A stretch of 62,536 nucleotides of DNA from assembly GCA_964461135.1 (NCBI GenBank), contig CAYWTB010000019.1, positions 1 to 62,536 on the forward strand, given 5' to 3'. Below, piece by piece: positions 17,364 through 27,291 of the stretch. Origin of the DNA: RQOF01 sp964461135 (lineage in GTDB: Bacteria; Calditrichota; Calditrichia; RBG-13-44-9). Under the pieces are notes generated by a model, which saw only the letters and a list, made by a program, of their open reading frames with translations, made no database searches and was not told the origin of the DNA. Each line of letters begins with the position of its first letter. The first letter of the stretch is position 1. Made by a program: the position numbers and the translations under genes.

Positions 17364-20300
17364 ATGAGGTTGACATATTTTTCCCTGTTTTTGTTAGCAG
17401 CCCTCCTGTTATGCAAAAATTCCCTGTTTTCAGCATCTTTTATTCCGGATTCCATGCAGGTTCTGGCAATACGTGTGGAATTTCAGGAAGACAATGCATC
17501 CACTACCACCGGCAATGGTCTGTTCAATCTCTCCCAGCCTTCCGGGCAATTCCAGATTGATCCGCCACCGCACAATCGCTCCTATTTTCAGGATCACCTT
17601 CTTTTTCTGAAAAATTACTTCCTAAAAGTCTCGGATGGAAAGCTGATTATTAATGGTGATGTATTCCCGCAGGAAGAAAATGCGTCCTATCAACTTGGTC
17701 AACCGATGACTTTCTATAATCCGAACCTTTCACCGCAGGAAAATAACGCAGGACTGGCAAGCCTGTTCTATGATGCCATCCGCAAAGCCGATGAGGATTC
17801 TGACATTGATTTCAGCCGGTATGATGCATTTATCGTTTTTCATGCCGGAGTGGGTAAAGATGTGAATCTCGGATTTGATGAAACTCCTCAGGATATTCCC
17901 TCTCTTTTTATTACCTCCGAATTTTTTCAGACCTATCTGGGAATTACAGGAGTGCTTGTTAATAACGGCACCATGGAAATCTCCAGCGGAATTATTGCTC
18001 CGGAAACGGAGAGTCAGGAAGGGGTGGATTTGGGCCTTAATGGTATTCTGACCTCAAATTTCGGGTCACAGTTAGGGTTACAGGATTTGTTCAGTCTGGA
18101 AACCCGGCGTTCGGGTATCGGAAGATTCGGTCTGATGGATGTGGGTTTATTTAACGGCGATGGCCTGTTACCTGCTGTTCCCTGTGCCTGGAGCCGCATG
18201 GATGCCGGCTGGGCCGAAGCCATCGATATTTATTATTCCCGGGAAGACCTGTTACCGGTGGCGTATCCGGTCGGTTCCCAAGCGGTTAAAATTTACCGTG
18301 TACCGATTAATGAAAATGAATATTTCCTGGTAGAAAACCGCTATGCCGGTACACTGAGCCTTGACAGCCTGCAATATACCCTGGCTCAGGGCCGGCTTGA
18401 ATTTCCCACTATGCGGGAAGTATTAATGACCTATCTGGCTGATGAGGTGACCTTCAGTTCGCGTGGCGTGCTGACTGATGTAAGAAATCCGGATCTGGGT
18501 CTTCCCGGTAATGGTTGCCTGATCTGGCATATCGACGAAAATGTTATTCAACAGAGAAGAGGTTCAAACAGTATTAATGCGGATCCGGAACATCGCGGGG
18601 TAGACCTGGAGGAAGCCGACGGTTCCCAGGACATCGGACAGGCTTATGATTTTCTCAGCCCGGGCTACGGTTCTGAAATCGGCTATGTCCTTGATATGTG
18701 GTATAAGGGGAATACGTCTCCCATATTTAAAAATGACTTCTCTTCCAATTCTATTCCCAACAGCCGGAGTTACTTTAACCGTGCCAATAGTCATATTAAA
18801 ATTTTCGATTTCTCAAGGGCTGATTCATTGATGACCTTCCGGGTCAGTTTTGACTTTTTTCAACAGTATTTTCCTTTTGGAATTGATCCGGCGGTATACG
18901 GACAGGTGAGGTTCATGAAAACATCCGATGTCGATTATGATGGTAGGGGAGAATTGCTGCTCGCTACTAACCGCGGATACGTTCTGGGCGTGAGTACTGC
19001 ACATATAGCCCAAACTGGTGATTCGCTGATGCCGGTGGTCATGATCAATGAAGATGTTCCTTTCACACCGGTTCTTTTTGATGACCATTTTTATGCCGGA
19101 TCTGTTAAAGTAAAAGCAATGATTATCTCCGGTGTCTCGGGACGAATCTACGGTTTTGTATTCCTTTCTGATGGAACGGTGGATACACTCTTCAGCCCCA
19201 TAACGATGAGCTCGCCCCCTTCCACCCATCCGGTGGCGTTTTATGAATCTCCCGATTCGATGGCAAAAGTGGTGTGGGGCCTGGAAGATGGTACCGTATA
19301 TCAGCTCGAATTTTCGCAAAGCGGAATTAGTTCCTCAACCGAGAAAATTACGGACGAAACAATACGTTATCTGCATGTGAATGCTGAAAAACAGATCATT
19401 GTGGTTACTGCATCGGGTAAAATCTACCGGGATGGAAGCTTTTTTCGGGAATACGATCTGCCTTATTTTACCCCGGTGGGAGATGTGGCAGCCGGTCTCA
19501 CCAGAAATGGTAAGTTTCTTCTTTTTGAAAGTGAACCACAGACATTTGCCGAGGAGGGTCTGTACCGGTTTGATTCTCCGATGATAACAAATCCATTTCT
19601 GAAACAGGATAACACCCGACCTCAGTATTTTGTGGCCGGAAATAACCGCCTGTTCTCCTTTAATTATAATTTCACCCAGTTCTCTGATTTCCCGACCAGA
19701 TTGTTTGATCCTGACCAGGATCGTCCCTTGCCGTTTTCTCCTCTTTTTAACCACTTTTTTACTGATAATGGAAAGCAGGAATCCGGCATCGTTGTTACAG
19801 ATCCGGCAGGATTAGTTGATGGATTTAATCTGAATGGAGAACGTTTGACCGATTTCCCGGTGTCCGCAGGAGATTCCATTCCGGTGCCTCCCGTGATCAC
19901 TGATCTGGATGGTGACGGAGATCTGGAATTGGCGGCAGTTACGCAAAAAAATATCCTTTATGCCTGGGATCTTTCGTCCTCCTATGAAAAATATGGCTGG
20001 AATCAGCCCTTTTATGATGAATTAAACAGTAACAGAAATAATAATCCCGTAACAGGTAATTCGACCCTGCCGGACAATACACTTTCCACGGATCAGCTTC
20101 TACCTGAAAAGGGAGTCTATAACTGGCCTAATCCCAATCAGGATAATTTTACCTTTATCCGTTATTTCCTGACGGAAGCGGCGCGCGTAAATATTAAAGT
20201 TTATGATCTGGCCGGAGATCTGGTTACCGAATTTCAGGGTAGCGGTAATTCTGGTACTGCCAATGAGATCCGCTGGGATCTTGGCGACGTACAGAGTGGA

Positions 20301-20378
20301 GTCTATCTGGCCCGTATTGAGGCCCGGAGCGAAAGCCGGAAGGAAGTCCGTATAATTAAAATTGCAGTTGTTAAATAA
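17364..20378 (+). CDS. M6-metalloprotease-like protein lacking the zinc site, with type-IX-like sorting domain
   Basis: This 1004-residue secreted protein starts with a signal peptide (to about 24). The first ~400 residues follow the M6 (immune-inhibitor-A-like) layout: MQVLAIRVEFQ, YDAFIVFHAG, then the active-site region. Active members have HEFGHxLGLxDLYD. This protein has SNFGSQLGLQDLFS at 231-244, so both zinc histidines and the catalytic Glu are replaced while the flanks stay conserved. FG-GAP-like repeats follow (ITDLDGDGDLELAAV near 840). The C-terminal ~90 residues are a sorting domain (NWPNPNQDNFTFIRYFL, then KVYDLAGDLV, ending in GVYLARI). It is probably a secreted binding or structural protein. 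The gene sits between the PorV-like and MA-peptidase genes. Confidence 0.83.
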   Translation: MRLTYFSLFLLAALLLCKNSLFSASFIPDSMQVLAIRVEFQEDNASTTTGNGLFNLSQPSGQFQIDPPPHNRSYFQDHLLFLKNYFLKVSDGKLIINGDVFPQEENASYQLGQPMTFYNPNLSPQENNAGLASLFYDAIRKADEDSDIDFSRYDAFIVFHAGVGKDVNLGFDETPQDIPSLFITSEFFQTYLGITGVLVNNGTMEISSGIIAPETESQEGVDLGLNGILTSNFGSQLGLQDLFSLETRRSGIGRFGLMDVGLFNGDGLLPAVPCAWSRMDAGWAEAIDIYYSREDLLPVAYPVGSQAVKIYRVPINENEYFLVENRYAGTLSLDSLQYTLAQGRLEFPTMREVLMTYLADEVTFSSRGVLTDVRNPDLGLPGNGCLIWHIDENVIQQRRGSNSINADPEHRGVDLEEADGSQDIGQAYDFLSPGYGSEIGYVLDMWYKGNTSPIFKNDFSSNSIPNSRSYFNRANSHIKIFDFSRADSLMTFRVSFDFFQQYFPFGIDPAVYGQVRFMKTSDVDYDGRGELLLATNRGYVLGVSTAHIAQTGDSLMPVVMINEDVPFTPVLFDDHFYAGSVKVKAMIISGVSGRIYGFVFLSDGTVDTLFSPITMSSPPSTHPVAFYESPDSMAKVVWGLEDGTVYQLEFSQSGISSSTEKITDETIRYLHVNAEKQIIVVTASGKIYRDGSFFREYDLPYFTPVGDVAAGLTRNGKFLLFESEPQTFAEEGLYRFDSPMITNPFLKQDNTRPQYFVAGNNRLFSFNYNFTQFSDFPTRLFDPDQDRPLPFSPLFNHFFTDNGKQESGIVVTDPAGLVDGFNLNGERLTDFPVSAGDSIPVPPVITDLDGDGDLELAAVTQKNILYAWDLSSSYEKYGWNQPFYDELNSNRNNNPVTGNSTLPDNTLSTDQLLPEKGVYNWPNPNQDNFTFIRYFLTEAARVNIKVYDLAGDLVTEFQGSGNSGTANEIRWDLGDVQSGVYLARIEARSESRKEVRIIKIAVVK

Positions 20379-20464
20379 CTAAAAGGGAATATTCTCTTCA
20401 ATCAGAGAAACTTCCGGATAATAATACCTTCTAAGAATAAATGCTATTTTGAGTTGTATTTAAA

Positions 20465-23400
20465 ATGAAAAAGAGTATCACCAGAGGAAATAAAAAAGCA
20501 TGGGGGATTTTTTCGTTTTTCCCCGTTTTAGTGCTTATGTATGTACTGGCAGCCTTTCCTTTATACGGGCAGCCGGAAGAGTTTAATCACCCGGAGTTGC
20601 GCTGGGAGACCATCGAAACAGATCATTTTGTGGTACATTACCATCAGGGCACCGAACGGACCGCCAACCTGGTAGCCAAAATTGCGGAAGAAATCTACCC
20701 GCATATTACCGGGCTGTATCAGCAATGGCCCAAAGAAAAGACACATTTCATCATTCGCGATACCGATGACTATTCCAACGGCGGGGCCTTTTTCTACGAA
20801 AACAAAGTGGAAATATGGGCGGAAAACATGGATTATATCCTCAGGGGAACCCATAACTGGCTGAGGGATGTAGTTACTCATGAGTTCAGTCATATTGTAT
20901 CCATGCAAAAATCCTTTAAGTTCGGCCCCACGTTTCCCATTGGTTTATTCGAAATTTTTGGATATGAGTCCGAACGACGACCGGATGTGGTCAGAGGCTA
21001 TCCGAATGTTCTGATATTATACCCCTTTTCAGGAATTACCATTCCCACCTGGTTTGCAGAGGGTGTGGCCCAATACCAATCTCCCTCCAAACGATTTGAC
21101 TATCGGGATTCACATCGGGAAATGATTCTGCGGGACCGGGTAATGACAGGACATCTGCTGGACCTCAATGAAATGAGCGTTTTCGGAAAGAACAGCATTG
21201 GAAATGAATCCGCGTATAATCAGGGTTATGCGTTTGTTAATTTCCTGACCAGGACATATGGTGACAGCATTGTTCGGGATATGGCCCTGCAGGCAGCTTC
21301 TCCCCTCACCCTCAGCTTTAATACTGTATTGGAGAAAACAACCGGTGTTCCGGGGGACAGTACCTACAGGCTGTGGAAAGAATACCTGCAGGACGCCTAT
21401 TCCGGGCGCCTGGTGCAGGTGATGAAAAATCAGAAAGAAGGTACCGCCCTGGATGATGAGGGCATCGGAAATATCCTGCCCGTATTTTCTCCTGACGGGG
21501 ATAATCTGGCCTATGTTCAGACCAGGGCAGATTATCTCTCCAGTAATGCTCTGGTGGTGATGAATATAAAGACCGGCCGGAAAAAAGTGCTGGAAGGTCC
21601 CCTTGCTTCATCCCTCAGTTGGTCTCCCGATGGCCGTTATCTGGCATTTTCCAAACAGACTAACCTGCAAGCAAACGGCAGCAGTTATTATGATCTTTAT
21701 GTTTATGACATGCGCAGGTACAAATCGTATCAAATTACCAGGGGACTTCGGGCCTCCAATCCTGACTGGTCCCATGACGGTCGCAAGCTGGTTTTTGTTG
21801 TACATTCTGATGGTCTCACAAACCTGTTTTCTCTCACTCTGGATGAGTTCGTCTGGATTAATAAGAAAAAATTGTGGCATACGTGGTATTATGATCTGAA
21901 CAACCACATTCTGGTGCAAAAGATTCCTGAGCAGCGGAAAAAGGATTGGAGAGGTTATTATCGCAAAACAGAAGTCTGGGGTCAGGGGATAGAGCAGCTG
22001 ACATTTTTAAAGGATGGAAGGCAGATTTTTCATCCCCGCTGGTCACCGGGTGACAGTACCATCATCTTCGATACTTCTATCAATTTCTGCCGGGATATTG
22101 CCCGAATACCGGCTTCAGGCGGGTTTATTGAATTCATACTCAATGAATTATATGATGAACGAAACCCGGTTTTTGATCCGTCCGGTAACGAAATATATTA
22201 TGCCAGTGACCAGACCGGAATTTTCAATATTTATTCCTACAATCTGAAAACCGGTGAGATTTCCCCCCACACCAACGTCATCGGAGGGGCATTTATGCCT
22301 ACCGTGAACAATCGCGGGGATCTGGCTTATTCCCTGTACAAAAATCAGGGATATAAGATTTACTGGATTCAGAAAGTCAATCATCTGACTCCCGAAGCCT
22401 TGACTTACGATGAAAACTATGAAGCCAGGATACCGCAACTAAAAGAGGATGACCGGAAGTACACAGCAAAGCCGGTCAACAGTTACAGGCGGACCTTTGG
22501 TCCCGTTCAGATTATGCCACGACTTCTGATCGATTACGGCACGGTCAAACCCGGTTTCTATATTGCGTCCAGAGAGATACTGGATAAAATGACGTTTTTC
22601 GGCGGCTTCGCTATGAATTTAAGGAAGGACTATGATATTTTTGCCATAACCGAATTAAAACTGTTCAAGCCCACTGTCTTCATGGAATTTTATAACCAGA
22701 CTAATAAAATAGAGGATAATTACCAGGATTTCACCGATTTTACCTATTCAAAAGATAAGGTGCCGGTCAATTTCAACCTGATGGAGGCTGATTTAGGTTT
22801 AAGGGGTCACTTCAGGCATCATTTCTCCTGGGAATTATCATATACCTACAGCATGTATCGGGCTAATATTGGTACCTATTCTTTTTATGAACGGGCCAGC
22901 GGAAATTTATATATCGTTCCGGAATTTCGCTATACCTATCTTCGCGGGCATGCCCTCTCCCTGCAAATCAAAAAGAGTAAAGTCCTGCCGGAGCTGGACC
23001 GCGGTGTTAATCCCAGAAAAGGGTATTATTTTGCTTTACGCTATACCCGGGAGTGGAACCGGTTTCTGGACGATTTCAATACCGAGGGCGGTGATATTAA
23101 TGAAGTATATACCAAATATTACTACAACAGTTATCAGCTGGATCTTGAAAAGTATTTTTCTGTTCCTTTAACCAGGCACCACTCTCTATCAGTACGCTTT
23201 CAGGGTGGATATATTGACCGTGAAGTGGATGATTTTTTTCATTTTTATGCGGGCGGGCTAAACGGACTTAAGGGATTTAATTATTACAGTATCGGTGGTA
23301 AACAGATGGCTATCGGTACGGTCATGTACCGCTTTCCCCTGAAACGAAATATCAATTTGAATTTATATAACTGGTATCTGGATAAAATTTATTTCGGAGC

Positions 23401-23656
23401 CTTTTATCAATTCGGGGATGCCTGGAGCGGAAAGGATGTTATCCTGTCGGATTTCCAGTCAGATTATGGATTTCAGCTGCGCTTCGATTCCTTCTCCTGG
23501 TATATGTTCTCCACCAGTATCTTTTTTGAAGCAGCCTATCCCCTTGAAAATATTAAATATAAAGATATTACCTATAATAGGGAATGGAAGTTTTATTTTG
23601 GGATTTTATTAGACTTTGACACTCGTTTTGATCAAATCTTCAGGAGATTCAAATGA
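20465..23656 (+). CDS. MA-type zinc metallopeptidase with TolB-like propeller and outer-membrane barrel
   Basis: The 1063-residue envelope protein has a signal peptide. Its peptidase domain (about 45-290) carries the zinc motif His139-Glu-Phe-Ser-His143 and a third ligand Glu199 in WFAEGVAQY, a gluzincin pattern. A WD40/PD40 TolB-like propeller (about 320-660) follows, with repeats such as LSWSPDGRYLAFS and PDWSHDGRKLVFV. The last ~350 residues look like a beta-barrel of surface-antigen type (GGLNGLKGF, ending RFK). The zinc site looks intact, in contrast to the M6-like protein before it. Its ATGA stop overlaps the next start, so the two are coupled. The substrate is unknown. Confidence 0.83.
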   Translation: MKKSITRGNKKAWGIFSFFPVLVLMYVLAAFPLYGQPEEFNHPELRWETIETDHFVVHYHQGTERTANLVAKIAEEIYPHITGLYQQWPKEKTHFIIRDTDDYSNGGAFFYENKVEIWAENMDYILRGTHNWLRDVVTHEFSHIVSMQKSFKFGPTFPIGLFEIFGYESERRPDVVRGYPNVLILYPFSGITIPTWFAEGVAQYQSPSKRFDYRDSHREMILRDRVMTGHLLDLNEMSVFGKNSIGNESAYNQGYAFVNFLTRTYGDSIVRDMALQAASPLTLSFNTVLEKTTGVPGDSTYRLWKEYLQDAYSGRLVQVMKNQKEGTALDDEGIGNILPVFSPDGDNLAYVQTRADYLSSNALVVMNIKTGRKKVLEGPLASSLSWSPDGRYLAFSKQTNLQANGSSYYDLYVYDMRRYKSYQITRGLRASNPDWSHDGRKLVFVVHSDGLTNLFSLTLDEFVWINKKKLWHTWYYDLNNHILVQKIPEQRKKDWRGYYRKTEVWGQGIEQLTFLKDGRQIFHPRWSPGDSTIIFDTSINFCRDIARIPASGGFIEFILNELYDERNPVFDPSGNEIYYASDQTGIFNIYSYNLKTGEISPHTNVIGGAFMPTVNNRGDLAYSLYKNQGYKIYWIQKVNHLTPEALTYDENYEARIPQLKEDDRKYTAKPVNSYRRTFGPVQIMPRLLIDYGTVKPGFYIASREILDKMTFFGGFAMNLRKDYDIFAITELKLFKPTVFMEFYNQTNKIEDNYQDFTDFTYSKDKVPVNFNLMEADLGLRGHFRHHFSWELSYTYSMYRANIGTYSFYERASGNLYIVPEFRYTYLRGHALSLQIKKSKVLPELDRGVNPRKGYYFALRYTREWNRFLDDFNTEGGDINEVYTKYYYNSYQLDLEKYFSVPLTRHHSLSVRFQGGYIDREVDDFFHFYAGGLNGLKGFNYYSIGGKQMAIGTVMYRFPLKRNINLNLYNWYLDKIYFGAFYQFGDAWSGKDVILSDFQSDYGFQLRFDSFSWYMFSTSIFFEAAYPLENIKYKDITYNREWKFYFGILLDFDTRFDQIFRRFK

Positions 23657-24573
23657 GTTATTTAAAAATTATTTCCTTTCTTATTTTAGCCAGCCTGGTT
23701 TCTGCAAATGCTGAAACACCGTTCACCTGGGGGAAGGAGATCATTCTCGCCCGCAGGATTGAAATGAAAAAACAGGCGCGGGAACATATTCAGGAATCGG
23801 GGATGCAGGTGTCTACCAGTGTGCAGCGGGATCAACGATCCGTGGGTAAGGCCGTTCTATTTTCGGCCCTGATACCGGGAAGCGGTCAATTCTATAGTAA
23901 ATCCTACATTAAGGCGGCAGTGTTTCTGGCAGCGGAAATCGGAGCCTGGGCCATCAATATCTCCTATCATAAAAAAGGAGACCATAAGGACAGCGAATTT
24001 AAACAGTTTGCTAATGAGAACTGGGATGAATACAGATACTGGTCCTATGTAAACTGGGTGGCGGCCAATGATCCCACTTATCAGGGACAAACTTTTCCTT
24101 TCTCCGAAGTCATGGCACCGAACGGTGGAATTTGGTATCTGATTGATGAAAATTATTATAACAATGAACGTGAGCAGATTATCAGCACTCTCCGGGAAGT
24201 GGAAGCTAACAAATTCAGCCACCGCTTACCCTCCAGCAAAACCCAGCAATATTATGAAATGATCGGTAAATATCCTATGCAGTTTGGCAATGCCTGGAGT
24301 GATGCAAACTTTAATAATCAGTACAGCGGTCCCAGCAATATTACACCCAACAACAATTATTACATGGACATGCGAGATGATGCCAACCGTCTTTATGATA
24401 TCGCGCAATATGGTGCCATGGTTGCCCTAGTCAACCATGTGGTTTCCGCTATCGATGCCGGTTTTACGGCCCGTAACTACAACCGTCGTCATGCAACCCT
24501 GGAAATGAGCTATAAAAATCTGTTGTATAAAAATGAATATATCAATATGCTGGGTGTAAATGTGAAATGGTGA
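23653..24573 (+). CDS. DUF5683-family membrane protein, copy 1
   Basis: 306 residues with an N-terminal signal or anchor, then the DUF5683 hallmark SALIPGSGQFYSKSYIKAAVFLAAEIGAW, a hydrophobic hairpin after a proline-glycine turn. A large middle region rich in Tyr/Trp/Asn and a C-terminal hydrophobic segment (VALVNHVVSAIDAGF) follow. The ATG overlaps the preceding stop (ATGA). The following gene is a shorter paralogue with the same LPGAGQ and VVSAID blocks and the same ending (VKW). The function of the family is unknown; here it travels with envelope proteins. Confidence 0.72.
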   Translation: MSYLKIISFLILASLVSANAETPFTWGKEIILARRIEMKKQAREHIQESGMQVSTSVQRDQRSVGKAVLFSALIPGSGQFYSKSYIKAAVFLAAEIGAWAINISYHKKGDHKDSEFKQFANENWDEYRYWSYVNWVAANDPTYQGQTFPFSEVMAPNGGIWYLIDENYYNNEREQIISTLREVEANKFSHRLPSSKTQQYYEMIGKYPMQFGNAWSDANFNNQYSGPSNITPNNNYYMDMRDDANRLYDIAQYGAMVALVNHVVSAIDAGFTARNYNRRHATLEMSYKNLLYKNEYINMLGVNVKW

Positions 24574-24661
24574 GCGACAATCTTTCTGATGCCGGATTCA
24601 TCATTTGTTGGCTGTTACCTGTATCTGGAGTGAACCACGAATTGACCATAAGGGCGTATCT

Positions 24662-25366
24662 ATGAATCTGAAAACATTAGTGCTCATTTTTTTTCTGGCA
24701 GTTTCGTTAACTGGCGCACAACTTTTCCCACTCTTTTCCGCAAATTTTATATCACAGGAAAATGAGGTATCAAAGATCGGAAAAAATAAAGCAAAAACCG
24801 TGAATATTTTATATTCGCTTATTTTGCCGGGTGCCGGCCAGTGGTCAATGGGATATCATAACCGGGCGAAATTCTTCCTGGGCACCGAATTTGTGCTATG
24901 GGTGGGATATCTGGGATTCAATTCATACGCTAATGTAATTCAGAACAACTACCAGGCCTATGCGGCTGTTTACGGGGAAGCAAACAGTTCCGGAAAAAAT
25001 GATCAGTACTGGATTGACATTGGCAGTGCGGATAATATTTATAGTTTTAATGAGAGGAAGTTGCGGGACAGAGCAGATGATGCCATTTATCCTGAAACTG
25101 CTGCTTATTACTGGCAGTGGGATTCCAGAGAGAGCCGGAAATCTTATAATAACCTGCGCGTGAAGGAACACGATTGGGAACAGCGTGCGACTTTTATGGT
25201 GGGTGCTTTTATTCTCAACCGGGTGGTGAGTGCTATCGATGTTATTCGACTCATTCGCAGAGAGAATAAAGAGGTGGATAACCGGCTGTCCCGCATGTTC
25301 TTTAACTATACAACTAATCAGGCAGGTTCTGGTGTTTATCAACTTAATCTCACCGTAAAGTGGTAA
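24662..25366 (+). CDS. DUF5683-family membrane protein, copy 2
   Basis: I start this gene at the ATG at 24662 (MNLKTLVLIFF), because it opens a signal peptide. An in-frame ATG at 24605 would add 19 residues that look non-coding. The 234-residue product repeats the plan of its neighbour: LYSLILPGAGQWSMGYHNRAK, hydrophobic hairpin, Tyr/Asn-rich centre, NRVVSAIDVIRLI, and a VKW C-terminus. The pair probably arose by duplication. It closes the 16.2-25.4 kb envelope cluster. Confidence 0.7.
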   Translation: MNLKTLVLIFFLAVSLTGAQLFPLFSANFISQENEVSKIGKNKAKTVNILYSLILPGAGQWSMGYHNRAKFFLGTEFVLWVGYLGFNSYANVIQNNYQAYAAVYGEANSSGKNDQYWIDIGSADNIYSFNERKLRDRADDAIYPETAAYYWQWDSRESRKSYNNLRVKEHDWEQRATFMVGAFILNRVVSAIDVIRLIRRENKEVDNRLSRMFFNYTTNQAGSGVYQLNLTVKW

Positions 25367-25387
25367 AATTTACGATGAGGGAGGCAA

Positions 25388-26263
25388 ATGCCAAAAGTCC
25401 TCATAACAGGGAGTTCGGGATTTCTTGGTAGTTATCTTCTAAGGTTTGCACCTTCCAGATATCATCTGGTGGCGCAATATCGCAATAATCTTCCCAAGGT
25501 GCCGGCAAAAACTGTTGAGTACCTTAATTTAGATTTAATATCGGCAGATCTTGAACAGTTGGGAAAAATGGGGCCGGATGCCATTATTCATACCGCCGCC
25601 ATGGCATCCATCGATCAGTGTGAATCCCAGATGGAAGAAGCTATGGCCCTCAATCTCCACAGTACCACACGGCTGGCGGATATATCAGCAGCCAATAATA
25701 TCCGTTTTATTTTTCTCTCCTCCGATGTCATTTTTGACGGCCGGAAGGGCCATTATTCGGAAACGGATGAGCCGTTTCCTATCAATGTCTACGCCCGCAC
25801 CAAGGTAGATGCCGAAAAAGAAATCCTGAGAAGACATAAAAATGTGGTGGTGGTGCGGCCGGGGATTTTTTACGGACGGACCCTGAACACCCGTCCCTCC
25901 TACACGGAAATCATGCTGAATAATCTGCATGACGGCAAACAGGTTTATGCGTTTTCCGACCAGTACAGGACCCCGATTTATATCAAAGATTTAGTGAATG
26001 CCCTGTGGGAGCTGGTGGACCATTCCTTTCGTGGTATCATTCATATAGGCGGGCCCCAGAAATTATCCCGGCTGGAATTGGGAAAAATTTTATGTGATAT
26101 TTTTTCACTGGATGAAAATCTGCTGGTATCGGTTCCTTCCTCCGAAGCCAGGCTGGTTGCACCGCGCCCACTGGACTGTTCCCTGGACAGTTCCCTGGCC
26201 TCATCCGTACTGAAAACTGAAATTTCGGATTGCCGGACAGGCTTACAGTGGGCATACCGCTGA
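25388..26263 (+). CDS. RmlD-like sugar-nucleotide reductase (SDR superfamily)
   Basis: A 291-residue extended SDR of the dTDP-4-dehydrorhamnose reductase (RmlD) type. It has the N-terminal nucleotide motif TGSSGFLGSYL, IHTAAMASIDQCE, a serine-rich strand FLSSDVIFDG, the catalytic YARTK (YxxxK) and RPGIFYG. RmlD makes dTDP-L-rhamnose using NADPH. Relatives also act on other sugars and on S-adenosylmethionine synthetase partners, so the substrate is not certain. It could complement the dehydratase at 1.3 kb. The stop lies 1 bp from the end of the convergent kinase gene. Confidence 0.82.
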   Translation: MPKVLITGSSGFLGSYLLRFAPSRYHLVAQYRNNLPKVPAKTVEYLNLDLISADLEQLGKMGPDAIIHTAAMASIDQCESQMEEAMALNLHSTTRLADISAANNIRFIFLSSDVIFDGRKGHYSETDEPFPINVYARTKVDAEKEILRRHKNVVVVRPGIFYGRTLNTRPSYTEIMLNNLHDGKQVYAFSDQYRTPIYIKDLVNALWELVDHSFRGIIHIGGPQKLSRLELGKILCDIFSLDENLLVSVPSSEARLVAPRPLDCSLDSSLASSVLKTEISDCRTGLQWAYR

Positions 26264-26264
26264 A

Positions 26265-27164
26265 TTAAAAGCGGGTTATGGCGCGAAACAGTTCCAGGCG
26301 TTTATCAATGTCTTTTCGGCCGATCTCCTTCAGCCGGTTGAAACTGAAAGACTCAACACTGAAGGATGCCACAGTAGTGCCGTATGCCACAGCCTTGCGG
26401 AAATTATTTTTGGTGAGTCTTTTGCATGAAGCCAGGTACCCTACAAATCCACCGGCAAAGGAGTCACCAGCGCCGGTCGGGTCAATCACTTTTTCTACCG
26501 GGAAGGCAGGAGTGGAAAAGTAGTCATTTCCAGTTATCAGAACGGCACCATGTTCACCCTTTTTTATCACCAGTACCTTCAGGCCCTGGTTCAGCAAGGT
26601 TCTGGCGGCACTATTCAGATTAATAATTCCGGTCAGTTCATGTAATTCCTCGTCATTCAGAATCATCACATCCACATGTCGCATTACCTCATCCAGTTCT
26701 TTCCTTTTCCCGCTGATCCAGAAATTCATGGTATCCAGAACAGTGAGGATGGGCGCATTGACGTTTTTTAAAACTTCAAGCTGCAGCTCCGGGTCAATAT
26801 TCGCGAGAAAAACAAAGCGGCTGTCGCGGTATTTATCCGGTATCACAGGATGAAACGATTCAAAAACATTGAGGTAAGTGAACAGTGTATCCCGGAAATT
26901 AATATTGTCATGGTAACGGCCACCCCAGCGGAAGGTTTCACCTTTCTCCACCTGCAGACCGCTCAGATCCACCTCTTTTTTTCGCAAAAAATTTATGGTG
27001 GAAAAATCGAAATCCTCTCCCACCACTCCTACTAAATTCACGGGAGCAAAAAAGCTGGCGGACGTACTGAAGTATAATGCCGAACCACCGGGAGAATCGG
27101 ATACTTTTCCACTCTGCGTTTCTACGGTATCCAGTGCGACTGATCCCACAACTAATATGGACAT
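26265..27164 (-). CDS. PfkB-family carbohydrate/nucleoside kinase
   Basis: The start at 27164 (MSILVVGSVALD) is preceded by GGGAGAG; a longer ORF begins at 27209 but adds a lysine-rich stretch without homology. The 299-residue protein has the ribokinase/PfkB fold: an N-terminal GSVALD and PGGSALYFS motif, and the C-terminal DPTGAGDSFAGGFVGYL, with the catalytic Asp in GAGD. The FRW GGRY region and length resemble the adenosine/ribokinase-like subgroup found in FCB bacteria. Substrate not assignable. Confidence 0.86.
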   Translation of the reverse strand: MSILVVGSVALDTVETQSGKVSDSPGGSALYFSTSASFFAPVNLVGVVGEDFDFSTINFLRKKEVDLSGLQVEKGETFRWGGRYHDNINFRDTLFTYLNVFESFHPVIPDKYRDSRFVFLANIDPELQLEVLKNVNAPILTVLDTMNFWISGKRKELDEVMRHVDVMILNDEELHELTGIINLNSAARTLLNQGLKVLVIKKGEHGAVLITGNDYFSTPAFPVEKVIDPTGAGDSFAGGFVGYLASCKRLTKNNFRKAVAYGTTVASFSVESFSFNRLKEIGRKDIDKRLELFRAITRF

Positions 27165-27291
27165 ATTTTCTCTCCCAGGTTTATTCTTCATTTTGTTGAA
27201 ATTTCCCAAAATCTTTCATGGTAATAGATCCGGTTTCTTTTTGGCGAGATGATAAATTGTGTATTTTAAAGCAAGCCGGGAACAGAGCCTG

